Shown here piece by piece: positions 1 through 5,319 of a stretch of DNA of 8,484 bases (position 1 is the stretch's first letter; each line of letters starts with the position of its first letter). The position numbers were made by a program, and so were the translations under genes. This DNA is from Comamonadaceae bacterium (GTDB taxonomy: Bacteria; Pseudomonadota; Gammaproteobacteria; Burkholderiales; Burkholderiaceae_C): the NCBI GenBank assembly GCA_027490555.1, contig JAIXXW010000301.1:1-8484 (forward strand), in the 5' to 3' direction. The notes under the pieces are model-generated. The model was not told where the DNA came from, did no database searches, and saw nothing but the letters and a program-made list of their open reading frames with translations.

Positions 1-144
1 TACCTGATCCCCCAGGTCGAGAGCGCGCGCCGCTTCAAGATCGATCTGACGCAATGGCCACACATCATGGCCGTGGAAAAAGCCTGCATGGCCCTGGAAG
101 CCTTCCAGAAAGCAGCGCCAGGTCAGCAGCCTGACGCGGGCTAA
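1..144 (+). CDS. maiA: Maleylacetoacetate isomerase (zeta-class GST), C-terminal fragment
   Basis: Only the last 47 codons are in the window; the gene begins upstream and ends at TAA 142-144. The visible peptide starts YLIPQVESARRF and ends AFQKAAPGQQPDAG. This matches the C-terminal helical domain of zeta-class glutathione transferases, where an 'LVPQVYNARRF' segment and a terminal 'FQ.A.P..QPDA' are typical. In that family the enzyme is cytosolic, uses glutathione and isomerises maleylacetoacetate to fumarylacetoacetate in homogentisate/tyrosine breakdown. The glutathione-binding N-terminal half is not visible, so a related GST with another substrate cannot be excluded. A strong terminator follows 18 bases after the stop, so this is the last gene of its transcript. 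Its GC-rich codon use matches the bulk of the window. Confidence 0.8.
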   Translation, partial: YLIPQVESARRFKIDLTQWPHIMAVEKACMALEAFQKAAPGQQPDAG

Positions 145-156
145 ACCAAAGCCGCC

Positions 157-187
157 AAAAACAAGGGCCCTTCGGGGCCCTTTTTTG
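157..187 (+). terminator. Intrinsic terminator of maiA, probably bidirectional
   Basis: An eight-base-pair stem (163-170 with 175-182, core GGGCCC) closes on a TTCG tetraloop at 171-174. A T run at 181-186 follows on the plus strand. The C-TTCG-G loop is an especially stable form. On the minus strand the hairpin is followed by TTGTTTTT (the complement of 157-164), so it could also stop transcription arriving from the right. It isolates maiA from the lower-GC segment that follows. Confidence 0.92.
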
Positions 188-263
188 ATGGTGCTTTAAA
201 AATACATTTCTGCTTTGCAGCGGTTGCGGTCGTTCAGAGTATTTGACGCAGGACAGTTCACGA

Positions 264-298
264 CTAGGAGCGGTTATCCATGAGTGACCGCTACCTAG
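264..298. repeat. Imperfect inverted repeat (hairpin) in the leader
   Basis: CTAGG-AGCGGTTA (264-276) is complementary to TGACCGCT-A-CCTAG (285-298), apart from one mismatch and one bulged A at 293, around an eight-base loop. This gives about 12 paired positions. There is no T run after it, so it is not an ordinary terminator. It may be an RNA structure, an operator or a remnant of a repeated intergenic element. Confidence 0.6.
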
Positions 299-379
299 CG
301 ATCGGCATGAATGCTCGGCAAAGCCAGTTGGCAAGTCACTCGAAAGGATTTTCATCGCTACGCCGTGTCGCTTGCGGCT

Positions 380-406
380 AGCAGAGTTCCTTCGATGAAC
401 GCTGCT
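380..406. repeat. Second imperfect inverted repeat in the leader
   Basis: AGCAGaGTTC (380-389) pairs with GAACgCTGCT (397-406): ten positions with a single A/G mismatch in the middle, around a seven-base loop. No T run follows. Together with the hairpin at 264-298 it suggests a structured transcript or a degraded repeat. Its function is unknown. Confidence 0.55.
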
Positions 407-535
407 TCTCTCATCAATTGACGAAGGCGATTGCCGGCACTCGGAGCAGATTGTCTTTGCCGTACAAGGCCTCACCATGGAACGAGTTGACTTGAACAGG
501 CGGTAGGAGCCCGAGTTATATGGCACGAAATTATG

Positions 536-573
536 TATAAAATTTATTTTATATTGTTCAAATAGGTTAATAA
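536..573 (+). promoter_or_regulatory. AT-only palindrome, promoter-like hexamers and weak RBS before the P-loop gene
   Basis: TATAAAA (536-542) and TTTTATA (547-553) are perfect inverted repeats around TTTA. They contain -10-like hexamers TATAAA (536-541) and TATATT (550-555), each 5 of 6 to consensus, but neither has a good -35 at normal spacing. Further up, TTGACT at 487 and TTGAAC at 492 are possible -35 elements. AGGT at 564-567 lies six bases before the ATG and would serve as a weak Shine-Dalgarno site. This may be the promoter and operator of the P-loop gene; the exact start site cannot be read from the sequence. Confidence 0.35.
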
Positions 574-1821
574 ATGAATTCAAATAACTACCCGAGGATC
601 ATCTATCCAGAACGAGCAGAATACCTCGCTGATGACACCGTTTTCAGTGGCTACAGAATCTTTCTAGACCACTGGAGAGAGATCACGGATTACTTGCAGG
701 AGAGCTACGAAGTGCTTCGAGCCCGGCGCTTCTCAAAGGCGTTAATCATCTTTGGCAAGCAGGGCTGTGGCAAATCGGTACTTGCAAGCAAGATTACTGG
801 GGACTTCGAGCGCACCAAGGCTAATCTCAAGGAGAACGCCCAATCCTACGATCTCGACAATATCTGGCATCGCATATCCGGCGGTGGATCAGAAAAAACT
901 CAAATTGCAAACGTCACCGGCGCGACCGCAGCCACGGTCATTCTCCAGGTCGAAAACAATAAGGAATGGATTCAAGAAGCGGTGAATTTAGTTACAGGTA
1001 ATCGTGACCGAGCTTGCCTAGTGATCGCGGACAACTGCGAAAAGGACTACTTTCTTAAGGGTTTGCTAAACGTCTCCGACGAGGCCTACCTTCAGAACGG
1101 AAGGTCGGTCACCGCACTAAGGGCCGCAGCACATCGCTTTGTCGAACTTTGCCGCACATCGCTTCGCGGTTGCTTCTTCGTCTTTTTCACAAACGATGAA
1201 GACTTCGCGCTTGCCTTTGACAACCACGTGAACGACCAGCACAAGGGCCTAGTCGACATCCGTGACTTGAAGATGCCCTCGGACGCACAGAAAGAGTCGA
1301 TCGTCAGAATCAACGTAAACAGGCTGAATCCATTCAGTTATTGGCTTTGCATCGATCGCGCTGGCCCAGAAGAGAAGACCGCAGTGTGGCGTACCTTGAA
1401 GAGTGCAGAGACATTTCCAGCGACCTTTCAGGCTGTCGACAACGCCATCCGCTCATCTCAACGGAACCGGGAGGGTCGTCCTGCCCGCAAATGTGCGCTA
1501 AACGCCTTTGTGTTTCTCAGCGGCACGAACCTAAAGGATTCCTTCGACAGCGCAGCGGAAATTGGCGATCACGAGGACCTCTATGTTGGTGATGCTTTCC
1601 GTATCCGCATCTATCGGAACGAATGGGATGCAATCTTCGGCCCCAACCGAGAGTATCAGATGGCATTGTTCGCTTCCCGCCTAGAGAAGTCATCCTGTCA
1701 ATCACTGAAAGATCAACTGCCAGCCCTCCGCAACCATCGCGGCATCCTTGGCGCCTCGGTCGACGCGACGCGCGTTTGTGCGACCGATGCACGAGCGCCC
1801 GCCAATCACTGCGCTGTGTGA
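574..1821 (+). CDS. Unrecognised P-loop NTPase, 415 residues
   Basis: I do not recognise the family. A Walker A motif GKQGCGKS is plain at residues 61-68, preceded by a hydrophobic strand (ALIIF). A strand CLVIADN at 147-153 is in the right place for Walker B. GCFFVFFTNDED at 199-210 resembles a sensor-1 strand ending in Asn, which would suit an AAA+/STAND-like ATPase. No membrane segment, signal peptide or DNA-binding motif is evident. Residues 1-50 and 230-370 match nothing I know. The start at 574 is supported by AGGT six bases upstream and the AT-rich promoter-like region. Composition is lower in GC than the neighbours (28 of 60 at 841-900), suggesting horizontal transfer. The final roughly 25 codons are GC-rich (43 of 60 at 1741-1800) and read as an unstructured tail, so the native C-terminus may have been replaced. 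The 3' end overlaps vapC by 16 bases, tail to tail. A role in anti-phage defence is possible but rests only on context. Confidence 0.7.
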   Translation: MNSNNYPRIIYPERAEYLADDTVFSGYRIFLDHWREITDYLQESYEVLRARRFSKALIIFGKQGCGKSVLASKITGDFERTKANLKENAQSYDLDNIWHRISGGGSEKTQIANVTGATAATVILQVENNKEWIQEAVNLVTGNRDRACLVIADNCEKDYFLKGLLNVSDEAYLQNGRSVTALRAAAHRFVELCRTSLRGCFFVFFTNDEDFALAFDNHVNDQHKGLVDIRDLKMPSDAQKESIVRINVNRLNPFSYWLCIDRAGPEEKTAVWRTLKSAETFPATFQAVDNAIRSSQRNREGRPARKCALNAFVFLSGTNLKDSFDSAAEIGDHEDLYVGDAFRIRIYRNEWDAIFGPNREYQMALFASRLEKSSCQSLKDQLPALRNHRGILGASVDATRVCATDARAPANHCAV

Positions 1822-2216
1822 ATCCAGTTCTCTGTTTCCAGCGCAGGCACACGCTCAAACTCCGCCAGGTTGTTCGTCACCAGCACAAGGCCTTCGCTGC
1901 GTGCGTGGGCTGCAATGTGCATGTCGTTCACACCGATAGGCTGGCCGAGCTTTTCCAAGGCGGCGCGAATGGCGCCGTAATGCTGCGCGGCCTTGGGGCC
2001 ATAGGGCAGAACTTCCAGGCGAGAGCAAAAGTCTTCGATGGCGGCCAGGTTCTCGCTGACGCGGCTGCTTTTCTCCGCACCATGCAAAAGTTCGGCAAGG
2101 GTGATGGATGACATGGCCATGCGGCTGGCGTTGGCGTTGAAAGTGGAAAGCACTTCGACAGGTCGCCGCTTCAGCACGTAGATGACGATGTGGGTGTCCA
2201 GCAGGTAACGCAACAT
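1806..2216 (-). CDS. vapC: VapC toxin, PIN-domain ribonuclease
   Basis: At 136 residues this is the usual length for a type II toxin of the VapC family. It opens MLRYLLDTHIVIYVLK, with the first catalytic Asp at residue 7. The other expected acidic residues are Glu42 (LAELLHG) and Asp98 (GVNDMHIAAHA), followed by the closing motif VTNNLAEFERVP at 113-124. All the metal-binding positions are therefore intact and the enzyme should be active. VapC proteins cleave RNA, often tRNA or rRNA, and are held inactive by VapB; the target of this one cannot be predicted. Its ATG overlaps the TGA of vapB by one base (TGATG), so translation is probably coupled. Its stop lies inside the 3' end of the convergent P-loop gene, with no terminator visible between them. 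Confidence 0.93.
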   Translation of the reverse strand: MLRYLLDTHIVIYVLKRRPVEVLSTFNANASRMAMSSITLAELLHGAEKSSRVSENLAAIEDFCSRLEVLPYGPKAAQHYGAIRAALEKLGQPIGVNDMHIAAHARSEGLVLVTNNLAEFERVPALETENWIHTAQ

Positions 2217-2449
2217 CAGAGCGCTTCCCGCTCCGGCTGGTGCTGTGAGGCGCGCTCAGGCAGGAAGTCGTTGCTCACTGTGGGGCCATCCAGAAAGAAG
2301 CTGTCCCAGGTTTGCCCGATGGGGGAGATCACGCGCTCGTGACCTTTGACGCGTATCTCTACCTTTTGAACACCCTCGGGTAGACGGACGTCCAAAGGCA
2401 GACGAACGGCCTGGGTGCGGTTGTTGACGAAAACAGTGCCGATGGCCAT
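2216..2449 (-). CDS. vapB: VapB antitoxin, AbrB/MazE-type DNA-binding fold
   Basis: The 77-residue product begins MAIGTVFVNNRTQAVRLP, the standard N-terminus of VapB antitoxins with the swapped-hairpin AbrB fold, and continues VEIRVKGHERVISP at 30-43. The C-terminus (DFLPERASQHQPEREAL, 61-77) matches the toxin-binding tail of the family. The start at 2449 is chosen because family homology begins there and a GGGGG run lies just upstream as a ribosome site. A longer in-frame ATG at 2506 lies within the promoter itself and cannot be used. It should neutralise VapC and, with it, repress the operon through the repeats at 2465-2489. It is the first gene of a two-gene operon. Confidence 0.93.
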   Translation of the reverse strand: MAIGTVFVNNRTQAVRLPLDVRLPEGVQKVEIRVKGHERVISPIGQTWDSFFLDGPTVSNDFLPERASQHQPEREAL

Positions 2450-2464
2450 GTTGAACCCCCAAGA

Positions 2465-2489
2465 ATTGTATATAGCCATTGTATATGGC
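2465..2489. promoter_or_regulatory. vapBC operator: direct and inverted repeats
   Basis: ATTGTATAT occurs twice as a perfect nine-base direct repeat at 2465-2473 and 2478-2486, with a 13-base period. The right copy is embedded in an inverted repeat GCCAT (2475-2479) / ATGGC (2485-2489). The repeats cover the -10 hexamer and the predicted transcription start, the usual position for autorepression by a VapBC complex. Assignment as the operator is inferred from position and repeat structure. Confidence 0.75.
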
Positions 2490-2506
2490 ATTTCCAAAGG
2501 GTTCAA
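2478..2506 (-). promoter_or_regulatory. vapBC sigma-70 promoter
   Basis: Read on the minus strand, TTGAAC (2506-2501) and TACAAT (2483-2478) are separated by exactly 17 bases. Both are close to the -35 and -10 consensus. Transcription would begin near 2471, giving a leader of about 22 bases before the vapB ATG at 2449. The promoter starts 26 bases after the stop of the upstream same-strand aldo/keto reductase gene, so vapBC is an independent unit. Confidence 0.8.
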
Positions 2507-2531
2507 TTGACCGTTTTCAATGAGCGAGCGC

Positions 2532-3533
2532 TCAGGCGAAGGTCTCGGTATCGACTTCGCTGTTGGACTGGGCGTTGTAGCGGTCGCCGGCCACGGTGCG
2601 TGGATTGATCAGGGCTTCCAGGCGGGCCATCAGGCCCGCGTCCAGCTGGACATTGACGGCCGCCAGATCGTCCAGCAGGTGCTCCACCGAGGTGGTGCCG
2701 GGGATGGGGATGATGTCCTCGCCCTGGTGCAACAACCAGGCCAAAGCCAGCTGCGCCGGCGTGCAGCCGGCCTCTTGTGCCAGCGCCAAGTAGGCGGGCA
2801 AGAGCTTCAGGTTGGCGGCGTAGTTGTCGGGGTAAAAGCGCGGCATGCCACGGCGGATGTCCTTGGCGTCCAAGCTGGCGATGTCCAGTGGACCGCACAA
2901 AAAGCCACGGGCCACCGGGCTGAAGGCCACAAAGGCCACCCCCAGATCGCGGCAGGCTTGCAACACCGCGATCTCGGGGTTGCGCGTCCACAGCGAATAC
3001 TCGGTTTGCACGGCCGCGATCGGGTGTACCGCGTGCGCCTTGCGCAGGGTGCTGGCCGACACTTCCGACAAGCCAATGGTCTGGATCTTGCCCTGGCGCA
3101 CCAGGTCGCTCAAGGCACCCACGCTGTCTTCGATGGGCACCTGCTTGTCCCAGCGGTGCAGGTAGTACAGGTCAATCACTTCGGTCTGCAGGCGGCGCAG
3201 TGAGTCTTCGCAGGTCTTCTTGAGCGTCTCGGGACGGCCATCGATCACGCGGACTTTGCTGCCATCGCTTTGTGTCACCCCTTGCATCCCGCATTTGCTG
3301 GCCAGGGTGAACTTGCTGCGGTGCGGCTTCATCACCTGACCCACCAGGGTTTCATTGGTGCCAAAACCATACACGGCGGCGGTGTCGAACAGCGTCACGC
3401 CCTGGTCGAGGGCGGTGAGCAAGACACGCTCGGCCTGCTGGGCCGACACAGGCGGGCCATAGGCATGGCTGAGGTTCATGCAGCCCAGGCCGATGGCGCT
3501 GACGGAAAAGGAGGCGATGTGGCGGTTTTTCAT
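2532..3533 (-). CDS. Aldo/keto reductase, NADP-dependent oxidoreductase
   Basis: The 333-residue product is the full length of the aldo/keto reductase family and folds as a cytosolic (beta/alpha)8 barrel. The catalytic tetrad is complete: Asp50 and Tyr55 (LFDTAAVYG), Lys80 (LASKCG) and His126 (DLYYLHRWD). IPIPGTTSVEHLLDDL at 275-290 is the cofactor phosphate-binding region, pointing to NADPH. The pattern is closest to the YakC/AKR13-like bacterial reductases, which reduce assorted aldehydes and ketones; the substrate cannot be told. The start at 3533 gives the expected MKNRHIASFSVSAIGLGCMNL beginning, though no clear Shine-Dalgarno site precedes it. It lies 76 bases after the Crp-PAS gene on the same strand, so co-transcription is possible. 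No terminator with a T run is visible in that gap. Confidence 0.9.
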   Translation of the reverse strand: MKNRHIASFSVSAIGLGCMNLSHAYGPPVSAQQAERVLLTALDQGVTLFDTAAVYGFGTNETLVGQVMKPHRSKFTLASKCGMQGVTQSDGSKVRVIDGRPETLKKTCEDSLRRLQTEVIDLYYLHRWDKQVPIEDSVGALSDLVRQGKIQTIGLSEVSASTLRKAHAVHPIAAVQTEYSLWTRNPEIAVLQACRDLGVAFVAFSPVARGFLCGPLDIASLDAKDIRRGMPRFYPDNYAANLKLLPAYLALAQEAGCTPAQLALAWLLHQGEDIIPIPGTTSVEHLLDDLAAVNVQLDAGLMARLEALINPRTVAGDRYNAQSNSEVDTETFA

Positions 3534-3609
3534 GCCGCTATCTTATCGGCTGGGCGGTGGCCCACACCCGGCTGTGCCCTTGGGGGCCCGGGCGGGCGGC
3601 CACGCAGGT

Positions 3610-5031
3610 TCAGGGTCGCCAAGCCGCTGGCGATGGCGCCGCGCCCTGGGGCTGGAACTGCCAGGGTGCCAGCGCCTGGTCGGTGATGGGCAGCTGCTCG
3701 CTCACATCGATCAGCACCATCCGGTTTTCTGCCCCCCACTCGTCGGCCGTGGCGTCGATGCGCACCTGCAGGGCGCCCCGGTGCTGGGTGGGCGTCAACT
3801 GCACCACACAGTGGCGGCGGCACTGCCCACCCAGCACCTCGTGGTGAAAACGCGCAAAAGTGCTTTGCGACGCGCCGTCCAAAAACTCCGCGAACAGGTG
3901 CTGTTGGCATTGCGAGCGCGGGATGTCCAGCATGATCGCCCCGGCCAGATTGGTCTGCAAGACCTGGCCCTGCGCGTCCAGCGTGACAAAACCCACGGGC
4001 GCGAAGTCATAGGCATCGATGTATTTTTGCAGCACCCCATCGGCTGGCGACGCGCTGTCCTCATCGTGGCTCAAGCCATAGGGGGGCAAGGGCTGCTGCG
4101 CGGCATCGCCCGGCCGATCCGGCAGCGCCGCCCAGGCCAGCTGCGCGGGGTGGGCATCGCCATGGCCGTTGGGCTGCTGGGCCAACTGGGCCAATTGCTG
4201 CAGATAGCGTTTTGACTCGGCCTGGCTGCGCGCCTGGCATTCACAGGCCATGCTGCGCAATCCGTCGAGGTCTTTCAGGCTGATTTTGCCCCGGCTGTTG
4301 CCCAGCCAACCCGCCGCCTGGAAACGGCCTGCAGCCTGTGTGACCGACTCGCGCCGCACGCCCAGCATGTGCGAGATGGTCTCGTGGGTCACATGCAGCT
4401 CTGTCCGGTGGGCCGCTTCGGCATTGCTCAGCAGCCAATGGCTCAAGCGTTCGGAGACCGCATGGTGGCGGCTGCAGACGATGCTTTGCGCCATCTGCGC
4501 CATCTGCCGCTGCAGGTACAGCATGGCCAGCTTGTTCAGGCGCGGGTGGCTGTCCATCAGCCGCGCAAACACATCGGCCCCCATGCGCAGCGCATGCCCG
4601 CCGCACTGCACCTGCACCGTGTGCTGCATGGCCAGGCCGCCCAGCACCAGCGGCAAGCCGATCAGGCCGTCGCGCCCGACCAGCGCCAGCTCGGCCGATT
4701 CGCCATCTTCGGTGTGCGAGACCCAGGACAGGCTGCAACTCAGTGGGAAAACCACATGCTGCAAGGCCATGCCCGGCTGGCACAGGACCTGGCCCGGGCT
4801 CAGGCTCACGCGCTCCAGGTGGGGGGTGATCGCGTCACGCTCGGCAGCCGACAGGGCCGCCAGGATCGCATTCTCACCCCCCGAAAGCGCTGGCACTGGC
4901 ATCCAGCCCGAGGCACGGGGCTGCGCAGGCTGGGCTGCGGGTGGCTCATGCAAGAGGGCTTGCAACTCGGTGGCGCTGACCACACGGGCCGGATGTTGTG
5001 CTGAATTTCTACTGACGTTGGGGTTCCACAT
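3610..5031 (-). CDS. Crp/Fnr-family regulator with C-terminal PAS domain
   Basis: The product is 473 residues, about twice the usual length for the family. Residue numbers count from the in-frame ATG at 5043; subtract four for the preferred start. A low-complexity N-terminus (about 30-50) is followed by a cyclic-nucleotide-like beta-barrel (60-170), a long dimer helix (LAMLYLQRQMAQMAQSI), and a Crp-type winged helix-turn-helix at 217-256 (THETISHMLGVRRESVTQAA). After a glutamine-rich linker (265-292) comes a PAS domain at about 338-390 (YDFAPVGFVTLDAQGQVLQT). The Arg/Ser contacts for cAMP and the N-terminal Fe-S cysteines of Fnr are not apparent, so the barrel ligand is unknown. The PAS domain may add a second signal such as redox, a small ligand or a partner protein. 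The start at 5031 has GGAG six bases upstream. The gene is divergent from the type I secretion genes and may regulate them and itself. Confidence 0.88.
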   Translation of the reverse strand: MWNPNVSRNSAQHPARVVSATELQALLHEPPAAQPAQPRASGWMPVPALSGGENAILAALSAAERDAITPHLERVSLSPGQVLCQPGMALQHVVFPLSCSLSWVSHTEDGESAELALVGRDGLIGLPLVLGGLAMQHTVQVQCGGHALRMGADVFARLMDSHPRLNKLAMLYLQRQMAQMAQSIVCSRHHAVSERLSHWLLSNAEAAHRTELHVTHETISHMLGVRRESVTQAAGRFQAAGWLGNSRGKISLKDLDGLRSMACECQARSQAESKRYLQQLAQLAQQPNGHGDAHPAQLAWAALPDRPGDAAQQPLPPYGLSHDEDSASPADGVLQKYIDAYDFAPVGFVTLDAQGQVLQTNLAGAIMLDIPRSQCQQHLFAEFLDGASQSTFARFHHEVLGGQCRRHCVVQLTPTQHRGALQVRIDATADEWGAENRMVLIDVSEQLPITDQALAPWQFQPQGAAPSPAAWRP

Positions 5032-5037
5032 GACTGA

Positions 5038-5041
5038 CTCC
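5038..5041 (-). promoter_or_regulatory. Ribosome binding site deciding the Crp-PAS start
   Basis: On the minus strand GGAG sits six bases before the ATG at 5031 and overlaps the other in-frame ATG at 5043. The spacing is right for 5031, and nothing comparable precedes 5043. This favours a protein beginning MWNPNVSRNS rather than MESVMWNPN. Confidence 0.6.
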
Positions 5042-5052
5042 ATTCAAACGGG

Positions 5053-5073
5053 CCACTGCAACCGCTGCAGTGG
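5053..5073. promoter_or_regulatory. Perfect inverted repeat just upstream of the Crp-PAS gene
   Basis: CCACTGCA (5053-5060) and TGCAGTGG (5066-5073) are exact eight-base complements around ACCGC. The site ends 21 bases before the regulator's ATG. It could be an autoregulatory operator or, in the mRNA, a hairpin close to the ribosome site. It is not a TTGAT-N4-ATCAA Fnr box nor a clear TGTGA-N6-TCACA Crp site, which fits a non-standard recognition helix. The role is inferred. Confidence 0.5.
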
Positions 5074-5191
5074 GGACCATGGCTGCATGCTCGGTCTTTG
5101 CCGTGTACCGGTCGATTCACCCAACGGTCTGTTTGCAACGACCACACGGTCTACACCCCCACATCGAGATGCCCAAGCGCATCCCCACGGC

Positions 5192-5228
5192 CTACCGGTT
5201 TGCGTGAGGGTCTACCGCTTTGGCGGTA
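5192..5228. promoter_or_regulatory. Tandem CTACCG-TTTG repeats with palindrome upstream of the secretion operon
   Basis: CTACCGgTTTG (5192-5202) and CTACCGcTTTG (5212-5222) are direct repeats exactly 20 bases apart, differing at one position. The second lies in a perfect inverted repeat TACCGC (5213-5218) / GCGGTA (5223-5228). A third TACCGGT is at 5106-5112. Two near-identical sites about two helical turns apart are typical of activator or repressor binding upstream of a promoter. I found no good -35/-10 pair for the secretion genes, consistent with activator dependence. The protein that binds is unknown. Confidence 0.45.
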
Positions 5229-5319
5229 AGCCCCTTAGTGCTTTTCAGGGATGCCCCCGGCCGGTGGGCGGACCTACGCTGGGCCCTGCGATTTTTTTCT
5301 GACCACCACCGACTCTCAC

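Larger units (their letters stand above)
188..573. other. Gene-less 386-base leader of lower GC before the P-loop gene
   Basis: I see no convincing protein gene here on either strand; open frames on the minus strand run through the terminator and do not resemble a protein family. The stretch holds two imperfect inverted repeats (264-298 and 380-406), a 33-codon reading frame at 280-381 and an AT-only palindrome at 536-553. TTGAC occurs at 243-247, 419-423 and 487-491. It could be a long 5' region, a small RNA locus or decayed mobile DNA. The sequence does not decide between these. Confidence 0.5.

Noticed and set aside
188..573. Possible CRISPR array or riboswitch in the leader
   Set aside because: There are no regularly spaced direct repeats and no riboswitch core that I can recognise, only two unrelated hairpins.
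65..583. A 172-codon open frame on the minus strand across the leader and the end of maiA
   Set aside because: It reads through a strong terminator hairpin and into a known gene on the other strand, and the peptide resembles nothing. It is more likely chance in a gene-less stretch.
2450..2506. A 19-residue N-terminal extension of VapB from the ATG at 2506
   Set aside because: The extension covers the -35, spacer and -10 of the vapBC promoter, and family similarity begins exactly at the internal Met at 2449.
2521..2534. TGAGCG-AG-CGCTCA inverted repeat at the end of the aldo/keto reductase gene as a terminator
   Set aside because: The spacer is only two bases and no T run follows on the minus strand, so it does not look like an intrinsic terminator.
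2520..3203. A 227-codon plus-strand frame opposite the aldo/keto reductase
   Set aside because: The minus-strand frame has all four catalytic residues of the family; the plus-strand peptide is its compositional shadow.
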